Below, one piece after another: positions 1-9,765 of a stretch of 64,000 nt of DNA. The DNA is from Galdieria sulphuraria (taxonomy: Eukaryota > Rhodophyta > Bangiophyceae > Galdieriales > Galdieriaceae). The translations under genes were made by a program, and so were the position numbers. Numbering within the stretch: the stretch's first letter is position 1; the number at the start of each line of letters is the position of its first letter. The stretch lies in NCBI RefSeq assembly GCF_000341285.1, contig NW_005178433.1, forward strand, positions 1 to 64,000. The letters are read 5' to 3'. Below the pieces are notes generated by a model that worked only from the letters and a program-made list of their open reading frames with translations, was not told where the DNA came from and searched no databases.

Positions 1-73
1 ACTTGCAATAAAACAAAAATTGAGAATAGTCTTCCAGAAGTCGTATCTATCAACAAGCCCGATAATGAAACAA

Positions 74-145
74 GCCGCCACCGAGATTTGAACTCGGGAT
101 CTTTGGTTTACAAGACCAACGCTTTAGCCACTAAGCCATGGCGGC
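74..145 (-). tRNA. tRNA-Thr (anticodon UGU)
   Basis: Read on the minus strand, the 72 nt fold into a complete cloverleaf. The acceptor stem pairs GCCGCCA with TGGCGGC, the D stem pairs GCTT with AAGC, and the anticodon stem pairs TTGGT with ACCAA around the loop CTTGTAA. The variable loop has 5 nt, and the T arm pairs CCGAG with CTCGG around TTCAAAT. Loop positions 34-36 read TGT, which decodes ACA threonine codons. No intron and no encoded CCA are seen. A five-T stretch lies about 55 nt downstream on the minus strand and might stop Pol III, but it is not close. Confidence 0.96.
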
Positions 146-269
146 AGTCACGAGAAGAAGCGAAAATTTCTTTTTGAGGGTTATACTTTTAACAATTGTC
201 CAAGGAAGTGTCTTCTTGACAACACTGGAAATTTGAGTATCAATACATTTCTATTCGTCGGCTAGAAGG

Positions 270-1532
<1,263 letters not shown>

Positions 1533-1616
1533 GCTGTTGCTTTTCTATGTTGATTGATTTAATAAATATATATGTGTGTGCTGGATACTTGAATTTTTCG
1601 TAATCATAACTTTCTA

Positions 1617-3127
1617 TTACCAGAATAACCACTGAGGCTCAATGCACCCGTTCCGTAGCCACTGAAAATATAGATCCATCGAAACTTTTCTCAACAGTGT
1701 TCCAACATGGAAAAAGTTTAACGACCCTATAGACGAAGAACTTGTCTTCGCTTTTTGACTGTCCAATTCAGAACAGGTCAATAAATAGCTTCTGATGACT
1801 TCAAATGATGCAGTTTTGGTCAATTCCTTCAACTACGAAATGTTTAACAAAAGAAAATTCTGATATACAATAAGAACCTACCAACTCATGGTCTTTCAGC
1901 AGAGACTGGAGCAGTTTCTCAGGAAAAGATGGTTGCGATGTTTCCGTGCTGCAAGTTTCGATATCAGTGACTGAATTCTGTACGTGAAAATCGTTCTGTC
2001 CGATTTCTTGAGACAAGCATTTATTGTCACTCTTTCCAAAGAACTTGGCCGCCTTGTCAAGAAATCCTGGGGCTGAGGTACCCCGCGAAGACCTTTGCTC
2101 GTTACTTCTCGTCTGTTTCTCATTCAATGCATAGGTGAATTCCTCAGTATTTTGCTTTCGAAAGAATGGCAATATGAATGAATTAGATTTTTCGTGCTTC
2201 TTAGTTGGACTGGTAGGACTCTCTACTGTATGACTATTTTCTTGAGTCTTCATGCCTGTCGTCAACTGTATATTATCCGCTCTATGAGAGCGTTCTATTT
2301 TAGCTACGGGATAGCCAGAACGTTTCTGAGTACTTTTTAACGCCAGAGGCACAGCAGTCGCAGTAATAGCAACTGCCAAGTCAATCATGAACTTTCGACC
2401 TTCATCGCTTAAAGCCATATCTAAAAGGGCCTTTACAACGGGAGGAAAGTCATCTGTTTGCTCCTTGTCTTTGTTATTTCCTCCCAGTTCGACTAGTCTA
2501 TTATTTCCGTTCCTCCTTTTCTTTAATGCATATGCAGCTTCGCGGTCATATCTTTCAAAAACTGCACTTAAACCTTCTCTCACTGTAGTAGAGATAATCA
2601 AGGACACTAATTGTTCTCCACTTGGGGTTGTAAAGACTTCCAGTATCTTCACCAACGAAGCAAGTCTTTCACTGGGCCCTTTTGTGACGTTAGAATTCTT
2701 CTTTCTATTATCGTTTTCACGACTTATCAATTCCCGACAAACTCCTTGAGCTGCTCCTGAAGAAACATTTCGAAAGATAACAACAAACTCGGGGCTAGAA
2801 AATAGACGAAGTAGTCGAACAAAACTAGCAGGAACCTTGAAAATAGTTTATCAGTTCTGGAATAGTCAAAGTTGTCAAACTTACTTCTTCCGAGCCATTG
2901 CCTTGTAAGTAATTCTTCAGGTCGTTGGTAGCTTTCAAAAGACAGTCACTGCTATTGTTTATGGCGTGAGCTAGTTGTTGGATAGTATGCTGCCAATTGC
3001 GGAAGAAGTTTCCGATGCTTTTTCTGTTTCTATAGACTGCATAAAGTAACAAATACACGGGAATAAGCTTGACGTCTATATAAGTTTGCAACCACCTTTG
3101 TAAGCAACGATAACGTGGGTTCCTCAT
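1617..3127 (-). CDS. Unknown protein, N-terminal helix, PP2-A10-like layout
   Basis: Three exons (3127-2885, 2835-1882, 1832-1617) give 470 aa. Both introns are 49 nt and GT-AG. The N-terminus has a hydrophobic stretch (LIPVYLLLYAVY, residues about 21-32) followed by basic residues and an amphipathic helical segment. The middle (about 150-230) has two alanine/valine-rich segments such as LAVAITATAVPLALK, and residues 240-370 are polar and probably disordered. The order (short membrane anchor, four-helix-like region, then conserved VSLIISTTVREGL) recalls plant proteins annotated as PHLOEM PROTEIN 2-LIKE A10. That resemblance is from memory and weak, so the function is unknown. The last exon is less certain: without splicing the frame would end at 1801. 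Confidence 0.6.
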
Positions 3128-3550
3128 TTTCTACCAGTTTCTCGATCCGGATTCATCGAGAAATGCTTTGATTTCAAAGCTTCCAACAAATGGAAATATG
3201 AAGAGATTTCTTACAATGACTGTCTCTGTATGAAATTCTATTGTATATTATCCTGAGAATTTTTCAAATTTATGCAAGATTCTCTCTAGTTCTGAGGCTT
3301 CTTGATCTCACAAGTGCAACATAACAAACAACATGGAAGAAAATGAAGGGTGAAAAGCTTTGTGCAACTAAGTGGAAAGAAACACCAGATTTCTGAAACT
3401 CGCATGTCGATTAGGCACAACAAAAAAACTTGTAAAATATCAATTCACTTGTAAGCGAAGCCTTCTCACAGTCAATCAAAGTTGAACTATAGCCGCAGCT
3501 TTCAAGTTCACAGTAATTAGCAATACCTTTATCAGATACTTAGTAACTAT
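3128..3550. other. Intergenic, no gene seen
   Basis: This 423-bp AT-rich stretch lies between the start of the unknown membrane protein gene and the stop of the NblA-like gene, both on the minus strand. It should hold the promoter of the former and the 3' UTR of the latter. I see no open frame of note, no repeat and no RNA fold. Confidence 0.6.
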
Positions 3551-4289
3551 TCAATCTTCCTCGTCTGGTGTCGCTTCTTTGGTCCAATCAGGATATAAGG
3601 ACTTGTCTTGTTTCTCGTTTTCTTCCTCTGCCTTTCTTTTTAAAGTATCTGGGTCGAAACCAGGCCAAGGCTCAATCATATCACCACTGATATCCAACTC
3701 ATATGGGTCACCATCCCAATACTGGAATTCCTCAGGACTAGGTAATTGAGAAGTAAGACTTACTTCAGGTTGCTTTAATAACGAACGCATAATATTATCC
3801 TGATCAAAGGTTACCGTTTAGTTTAGGATATTCGGAAGACAAATATGAACTTACCTTCAACATGGTCTGCTTTACCAATTCTACGATCATGGACTGACAT
3901 TGTGCAGGAGTCATACTTTTCACTTCTTCGACATATCTGCGAAACAATAACTGTTGACTTAGTGTCAAACCTGTAGGAAAAGTGGACGGGAGGTTTTCCG
4001 GAACATCTTCAATAGAAGACATGTGCAAGAATCTTGATTGCGCAACTGCTTGACCGTTTGAACGAAAGCAACGTCTACTAATACAACAGAGGTTTTGGCG
4101 GAGTTGAAAATAACCATACATTGATCCATAATATGGGACAACACGTTTCTTCTCACTTTGCCCCCCATATCTTCCCAAGGATGGATAGCAATATGAAGAT
4201 CGAAATCTGTTATTCAACGTTGCAAAACTATTACAACAAGTCCTGTAGTCTAGTTCACCTACTATATAAAAGGTTGACTGGCCTGCCAT
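3551..4289 (-). CDS. NblA-like phycobilisome degradation protein with N- and C-terminal extensions
   Basis: Exons 4289-3855 and 3799-3551 (55-nt GT-AG intron) encode 227 aa. Residues about 108-158 match the two-helix NblA family (Ycf18). LTLSQQLLFRRY corresponds to the first helix (family pattern LSLEQQFxxRxF), then comes V.SMTPAQCQSMIVEL (family MSxxQAxxFLVxLY), then TMLKDNIMRSLLKQ (family QMxxRExxYxxLLKH). NblA proteins bind phycobilisome subunits and recruit Clp protease during nutrient starvation. Typical NblA is about 60 aa. Here about 105 residues precede the core, rich in Ser, Arg and aromatic residues with few acids, as expected for a plastid transit peptide. About 65 acidic residues follow it (WDGDPYELDISGDMIEPWPG, ending DEED). 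The spliceosomal intron argues for a nuclear location. Family assignment is from memory of the motif; the intron falls inside the core and rejoins it perfectly. Confidence 0.75.
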
Positions 4290-4741
4290 AAGAGGAAATC
4301 CTCACACAGCCAAAAATCTCCCACAAAGAGGAAAAGATATTCCAATGTACACTTGGCAATTTTAGTGCAATTAGGTTACCAATCACTACCAGGGAATCGA
4401 ACACAACTAACTTGTACAAAATAAATTTCATGACTGTTCATTAGACAAATGGACTGTCCAGCAACGAAAGATAGACTTATTTTCCACTGGCAACTTGAGC
4501 CAAACGCTTTTGGAGTAGTAGAAGTAGAGGGAGAGAGAGAAGGAACGAAATCTGATGGTGGATTTCAAGCAATGTCTCAGAAATAAGAGTACAAATTAAC
4601 ATATTGAAATTTATAAAGATTTGGGAACCTCATGAAGATATATATTCAAACACTCAACTATCTCTCATTCTATTCCTATCGTTTTATTCCGACTTCTTCA
4701 AAGCTCAGTAACTCAAGTTTGCAGACATAAATTGTCTCACT
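4290..4741. promoter_or_regulatory. Divergent intergenic region between NblA-like and P1-like genes
   Basis: These 452 bp separate two genes transcribed away from each other and so should carry both promoters. A short purine tract (gagggagagagagaagg, near 4530) is the only notable feature. No conserved operator could be identified by eye. Confidence 0.4.
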
Positions 4742-5180
4742 ATGGTAAATATCCACGCTTCGGAGGTAATTTGTGCCTATACTGGTTTGGTTTTGCACAA
4801 CGAAGGGCTTCCTGTAATGACAACCAAAGAAGACACGGCTCTCAGTTCACTAGAACGAGATAATAAGGACGGGTTAAGTGTAGCTCAAATATACGTTGAA
4901 CACTTTCAACTTGGTTGTCCAAACGATTCAAAAAGTAGACATATGAGTCGCCCTTGTTAGTTCGTCACCTTCACTAGCTAAAATTACTGCTATGACTATA
5001 GATTCAATTGCAAGTGCTGCTTCTGTTGAAGCTTCTAAAAAGTCAAGTAGCAAACAAGCTAGACAAGCTTTGGTTTCTACAGTGAAACCGCTGAATGATG
5101 TCGTTTCAAATGAGAAAGAAGAAAGGGAAGACAAAAACCTTGCCTTTGTTCAGTCAGGCAACTGGAATGACATAAATTGA
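4742..5180 (+). CDS. Small acidic protein, N-terminus like ribosomal stalk P1
   Basis: Two exons (4742-4934, 4978-5180) joined over a 43-nt GT-AG intron give 131 aa. The N-terminus MVNIHASEVICAYTGLVLHN resembles the first helix of 60S acidic ribosomal protein P1 (family pattern SELACxYxALILHDD). The C-terminal third has SNEKEEREDKNLAFVQ, loosely like the charged tail of P1, but the canonical SDDDMGFGLFD end is missing and the Ala-rich hinge is replaced by a Ser/Lys-rich stretch. It may be a divergent or decaying P1 paralogue, or the likeness may be chance. The splice choice is mine, made because both halves are open and the frames join. Confidence 0.4.
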
Positions 5181-5284
5181 GAATATTCCCACCAGCATTC
5201 AAGTTAACCATTTATTTGGAAGATAATAATATTATTACTCTTGTAAACGTACAGACACAAAACCCTCAATGCATGTCACATCTC

Positions 5285-6813
5285 TCACAAATCCAAAAAT
5301 TGACTCGGTGGAAGCATTTGGAACTCCGTATAGTATGTGCCATTGGCTGTCATGCGCCAAGTTTCCATCCAACTCTCATTCTTTTGATTGTAACCCCATC
5401 GCCTTCCCTTTTTCACAAACAAAGTAGCTTCTCCCTCTTAAAATCAATTGTTGACATAATCATAACAGTTTCATAAGGCAATAGACGTACCTTTTATATC
5501 CAGATCCCGTTCCAACCACCACTCAGCCCACGCAGAACCATCATCATCCACTCCATATTTATCTAGCACATTAGCAATTCGTTTTATTTCTATATAAATC
5601 ATCTCCACTTACCTCCAAAACGATAGGTTTTGTCTAAACTACAACCCCATCTTTCAGTCCACCAACCTCCATAATCGTTAGTCCTTACATCATGACCTGT
5701 CCACAGGTGTTGCTCTGGGACCTTCCATACAAGAGGAGGTTCCCATAGTGTCCTTCCCACATTTAACTTGCCTTGTACTGATAAAAAATCCGAACCAAGA
5801 TGTTGGAACTTCTCGGTTGCTACTCCAACATTTTCGCTCTCAACCATTGAAGACGAATCTTTCTCTGAGACTGATTCGACCTGATTAGAGACATTTCTGT
5901 TTAGATTTTCACTTTCAGCAGAAACAGAAACATTTGTTCCGCTTCTATCACTATTTGAATAACAGGTTGGTTTTGCAACAAATACCCCATGATACATGGA
6001 ATAATAGTCAGGTTCCACAGAGGCAGATGATGTATGATACGAACTAACATTATTCTCTTGTGTTTGGACTGCAGATATATTGTTTCCTGAAGATAGTTCA
6101 TAAGCCCTATTTCTTGACTGTTCTAAAATACCACGGCCCTGTTCATACGATGATGAGTTGCGAATACGAGGTAGAGGAGGTAACTGTGAGCGAACATCAA
6201 CAATCTTTCGCTTTGAATAGTCCTCGGCCAACTTTTCCAAAGTTCTTCGAGAAACACGTGATGAGCCAGTACTATTCATTTTGGTTGCGTTCTCCACCAG
6301 TTCCTTTCTACTCTCACCTGTAAGATGCAAAGCTTCTGACAACTTGGACTGATGGCACCAGCTGTTCTTCTGACTGTCTGAGAACACTCGTGAAGCAGAG
6401 TCACTTGTCAGTGCCTCGTCCAATTCTTCTTCGACTTCTTTGATGGTGGCCAAGTCGCTCTGTGAAAAACTCCTGCTTAAACTCCTTTCTTGTCTATGTC
6501 GCAAATATTCCAAGGCACCTCGACCCAGACGAACCTAAAACGTGGTTTGAATGACAAAGTTGGTAGTTTAGCGTGTACGAACCTTTTTCCCTTCCAAAGC
6601 ATCCTGTTTCAACAACAAGAAAAGAGGGCAACTGTGTGTTCTTCTCAAGCCATGGCTACTTTGGTTTGCGACACTGTCTAAGTTTCCTTTGTTTAATTTA
6701 TTTGATTTTTTCATTTGGTTTCTGGTGTCATGGTCCTCAAACACATTCCTTGCTCCATTTTTCCAGGCAGAGTATCTTGTTTCTACAAGAACACTTTCTG
6801 AAGCATCCGACAT
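5285..6813 (-). CDS. Trp-rich ESV1/LESV-like protein (putative starch-granule protein)
   Basis: Four exons (6813-6583, 6534-5613, 5562-5491, 5436-5285) give 458 aa; introns are 48, 50 and 54 nt. The first 320 residues are Ser/Glu-rich and probably disordered. The last 130 are rich in aromatic residues in a repeating pattern: GGWWTERWG, YRFGDKYGVDDDGSAWAEWW, GRRWGYNQKNESWMETW. This W/K-W-G/D-K-Y-G style is what defines the EARLY STARVATION 1 and LIKE-ESV1 family, which binds starch glucans in plants. Red algae store floridean starch in the cytosol, so such a role would fit (inference). The two small last exons are my assignment; the unspliced frame would stop at 5599, inside the repeat. The first donor is gttcgt, which is weak, and the hexamer GTTCGT recurs at the acceptor side. 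Confidence 0.55.
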
Positions 6814-6891
6814 TTTCGCTTACTAGCCTTGGGTTGTGAGCCACCCAAAATGCCCCCCAAATTGTGCACCCCTCAACAACCAAAAGATATT

Positions 6892-7665
6892 TCAGCTCAA
6901 CAAGTGATGGAGATGACGATTTTGCGTGTGATGTAGTAACAGTGAGGATTCCACCTTATCACAAGCCGTTTCTACAACTTGTGAGAGATTGTCAACAGCT
7001 GCTGTGAAATCCTCCAATTGCTTAGATAGCCAATGCACGTTCCGTTCCGCACTTTCTAATATAACCACAGCTTCCCTCACATTTTCTAACGTGGATGATG
7101 AAGAAACAGAACTTGTCATATTGTCATCCTGTATAGTTTTCACATTCTCCCATACTAGTCGTTTGAAGTGTCCTATTCGCTCTTCTGTTACACAAAGCTG
7201 TTCTTGAATATCCAATTTGCGGACTTGACTCGAAGAATCGACTCCTGGTAGTTGACCCCTATGAGTCAAAGAATGAATACTTGTGACCCAGTCCCCCTTA
7301 GAGACATCCTCCACGGACCGTTGCTTCTGCTTTCGTCTTTTACTTTCACGTTTCTTCCGTAGTCTCTCTCTCTCCCTTGCTCTTCTAGTGTCTACATATT
7401 GAGGGTCCGAAATCTTTTTCTTTTCTATAAAGTTGCACCAAGCCAAATTTTTAGCTTTCTTTGTGTTTTTATAATTTCTGGAGGTCTCTTGAGCAGGAAC
7501 AAAATATTTTTGAAACTCATTTTGTAGTTCGTCTTGTTCTTCCAACTCTGAAAGGTAAGACTTGTCTTCAAAGTCTCGCTCTATAACGTCGTTGATGGAT
7601 ATCTCTGCATTTGGTTCGATAGCGTATCTTCTCTCCAAACAATGGTTACTATGCCTAGGAATCAT
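6892..7665 (-). CDS. Hypothetical basic/coiled-coil protein
   Basis: This single-exon frame of 257 aa starts with ATG. Residues about 95-115 are strongly basic (ERLRKKRESKRRKQKQR), which could be a nuclear localisation signal or an RNA/DNA contact. Residues about 150-245 have a heptad-like pattern with many Leu, Val and Glu residues, as in a coiled coil, and the C-terminus is His-rich (HHTQNRHLHHLL). I do not recognise a family. It sits 75 bp downstream-to-upstream between two other minus-strand genes and may share their close packing but not their function. Confidence 0.6.
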   Translation of the reverse strand: MIPRHSNHCLERRYAIEPNAEISINDVIERDFEDKSYLSELEEQDELQNEFQKYFVPAQETSRNYKNTKKAKNLAWCNFIEKKKISDPQYVDTRRARERERLRKKRESKRRKQKQRSVEDVSKGDWVTSIHSLTHRGQLPGVDSSSQVRKLDIQEQLCVTEERIGHFKRLVWENVKTIQDDNMTSSVSSSSTLENVREAVVILESAERNVHWLSKQLEDFTAAVDNLSQVVETACDKVESSLLLHHTQNRHLHHLLS

Positions 7666-7740
7666 GTTCCAAAAGATACACTCTCATTGCCCAACTCAAA
7701 GTCTTTTTATTCGTTCGAAAAATGGGAAAATGAAATATCA

Positions 7741-9309
7741 TCAGCTGTGTTGTCGTTGTCTCTTCAATATCTCTGCAATTTCAAACGCAAGTTCCAAACT
7801 TTGTGAAAGATTGAGACGCGGATCACACAATGACTCATATCTCTCAGATAAAGACTCCGCTTTTAAATCTACCATACCTCCTACACACTCGGTCACTTCC
7901 TTACCAGTCATCTCAAAGTGAACACCGCCTGCTCGAGTACCTTCTGCTCGATGGACAGCAAAAAAGTCTCGAACTTCTTCTAAAATATGATTCCAAGACC
8001 TCGTCTTCACTCCAGAACTTGTCTTGTAAGTATTCCCGTGCATGGCATCTGTTATCCATACCACATTTTTCCCTTCCTTCTTCAGTGCTCGAACCAAATA
8101 CGGTAACTTGGAAGCTAAATTCTTCGATCCCATCCTCGTTATTAATGTAAGTCTTCCCATTTCATTTCTTGGATTCAAAATATCACAAAGACACAAAAGT
8201 TCATCAACTTTCATTCCAGATCCCACTTTCACTCCAATTGGATTAGCTACTCCTCTTGCAAACTCAACATGTGCTCCATCCAAATCCCTCGTTCTCTCAC
8301 CAATCCAAATAAAAGCTCCAGAAGTGGCATACATATCGCCTGTTAAAGGGTCTTTTCTACATAAAGCTTCTTCATAGGGTAACAATAAGGCTTCGTGAGA
8401 GGTAAATACTTCAGTGGAGTAAATAATAGGATCCTGCACACTCACTCCACATGTTTCCCAAAAACGAACTGCTTCTTCAATTCTTTCAGCAGTATCCAAA
8501 TAAGCCCTACCTTTTTCCGTGTTGGAAGCCCAATCCATTCCCCAAGACTTTACATTTCGAAGATCTGCAAATCCTCCAGAAGCCAATGCCCTCACAAGGT
8601 TAGTGGTCCCTGCAGAGTGCTGATATGCAGCTAACATTCTACGAGGATCAGGAATCCTACTAACCAAATCAAAAGGAGCGCCATTCACGATATCTCCACG
8701 ATAACAAGGTAATCTTTGGCCATCTCGTTCTTCCCAATCTTCACTTCGAGGCTTTGCAAACTGGCCGCCAATTCGTCCAATTTTTACAACGGGTTCTAAA
8801 CTGCCCCACATGAGAATCATTGCCATCTTAAACAAAGCGCGCACGGTATCTCGAACTCCATCAGTGCTCTCTTCTAAAGATTCTGCACAATCGCCTCCCT
8901 GTAACACAAACCCTCTTCCTCTGCATACTTCACTTAATCTAAAACGTAGCAATTTTGCTTCTTCTGCTTGTACCAAAGGTGGTAAGTGCTTGATGTGGGA
9001 AACTATCTTTTCCACTGCATCTTGATCGGGATATATTGGTTGTTGCTTTGCAGGTTTCTTTCTCCAAGAAGACACTGACCAATCTTTCGGAGTCAAAGGT
9101 TGCTTCTGCTTTACATCCACGACTTTTCCTGAACAGTTGGGAGAAGCTACTCCGTTTTCCACAATACACTGTAGGGAAGAAAGTCTTCTAGTTGGTTGTA
9201 ACGACAAGTATTTCCTCTTTCCACGGACAATTTTGAACTTGTTATTTTTTGTGTATTCTACTTTATCTGTTACGAAGCCAACGGTATTTATCTTTTCCAT
9301 TTCTTTCAT
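7741..9309 (-). CDS. 3-deoxy-7-phosphoheptulonate synthase, class II (plant type)
   Basis: The enzyme condenses phosphoenolpyruvate and erythrose 4-phosphate, the entry step of the shikimate pathway. The single exon gives 522 aa from the ATG at 9309; the frame is open further upstream but has no Met. Class II signatures are present in order: LPPLVQAEE, GRGFVLQGGDCAES, GRIGGQFAKPRS, the KDPLTGDMYATSGAF segment, GVKVGSGMKVDELL, VVWITDAMHGNT and the C-terminal GGVHFEMTGKEVTECVGG. The N-terminal 80 or so residues are basic and Ser/Lys-rich before the conserved SVSSWRKKPAKQQPIYPD, consistent with a plastid transit peptide. The gene is intron-free, unlike most of its neighbours. Confidence 0.96.
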   Translation of the reverse strand: MKEMEKINTVGFVTDKVEYTKNNKFKIVRGKRKYLSLQPTRRLSSLQCIVENGVASPNCSGKVVDVKQKQPLTPKDWSVSSWRKKPAKQQPIYPDQDAVEKIVSHIKHLPPLVQAEEAKLLRFRLSEVCRGRGFVLQGGDCAESLEESTDGVRDTVRALFKMAMILMWGSLEPVVKIGRIGGQFAKPRSEDWEERDGQRLPCYRGDIVNGAPFDLVSRIPDPRRMLAAYQHSAGTTNLVRALASGGFADLRNVKSWGMDWASNTEKGRAYLDTAERIEEAVRFWETCGVSVQDPIIYSTEVFTSHEALLLPYEEALCRKDPLTGDMYATSGAFIWIGERTRDLDGAHVEFARGVANPIGVKVGSGMKVDELLCLCDILNPRNEMGRLTLITRMGSKNLASKLPYLVRALKKEGKNVVWITDAMHGNTYKTSSGVKTRSWNHILEEVRDFFAVHRAEGTRAGGVHFEMTGKEVTECVGGMVDLKAESLSERYESLCDPRLNLSQSLELAFEIAEILKRQRQHS

Positions 9310-9327
9310 CGGCCGCCTCAAATCCAA

Positions 9328-9765
9328 TGGAATGGAATGGAAGGATGGATAATTAAGGAGGCTTTAGTAACACAACTCGAAACAAGTTTTGAGTTCCCTC
9401 CTATTGTATATTGCTCCATCTTTGAATACTGTTCAAATTCACAAACTGTCAAATAATCAACTGCTTAATGAGAAGAAACTGATGGACCTCTTTATGAAAC
9501 TATTTTCTTTTCATTTGATGACAACTCATGCTTGAATGAGTCTAACTTGTATAGATGGAATATGCTCTACTGAAACTTTTCCCAGTTTAAACTTTAAAAG
9601 CACCTCACTCGAAACATCTCAACCCAGATGTGGATATCCAAAGAGCAATGAAGATGCCCAGAAAGGAAAGGAAGTCCGTGGAATTATAATGCATTTCTGG
9701 AAAAATTGCTCTGATCAAAGATCATAGCCGTATTTGTGAATTTCGTTGGTTGGTTGTAAGGTTTA
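9328..9765. promoter_or_regulatory. Divergent intergenic region, DAHP synthase / aspartic protease
   Basis: About 440 bp lie between two outward-facing start codons. A 63-codon open frame at 9536-9727 (+) has no recognisable features and I do not call it a gene. Nothing else stands out. Confidence 0.4.

Noticed and set aside
4928-5134. 68-codon minus-strand frame over the P1-like gene
   Set aside because: It is the complement of the Ser/Lys-rich coding stretch and lacks features of its own.
5177-5476. 99-codon plus-strand frame
   Set aside because: It lies over the last two exons and intron of the minus-strand ESV1-like gene, which carry clear Trp-rich motifs; the plus frame has no recognisable feature.
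9536-9727. 63-codon plus-strand frame in the DAHP synthase/protease gap
   Set aside because: Composition and context give no support, and it does not splice in frame to the protease.
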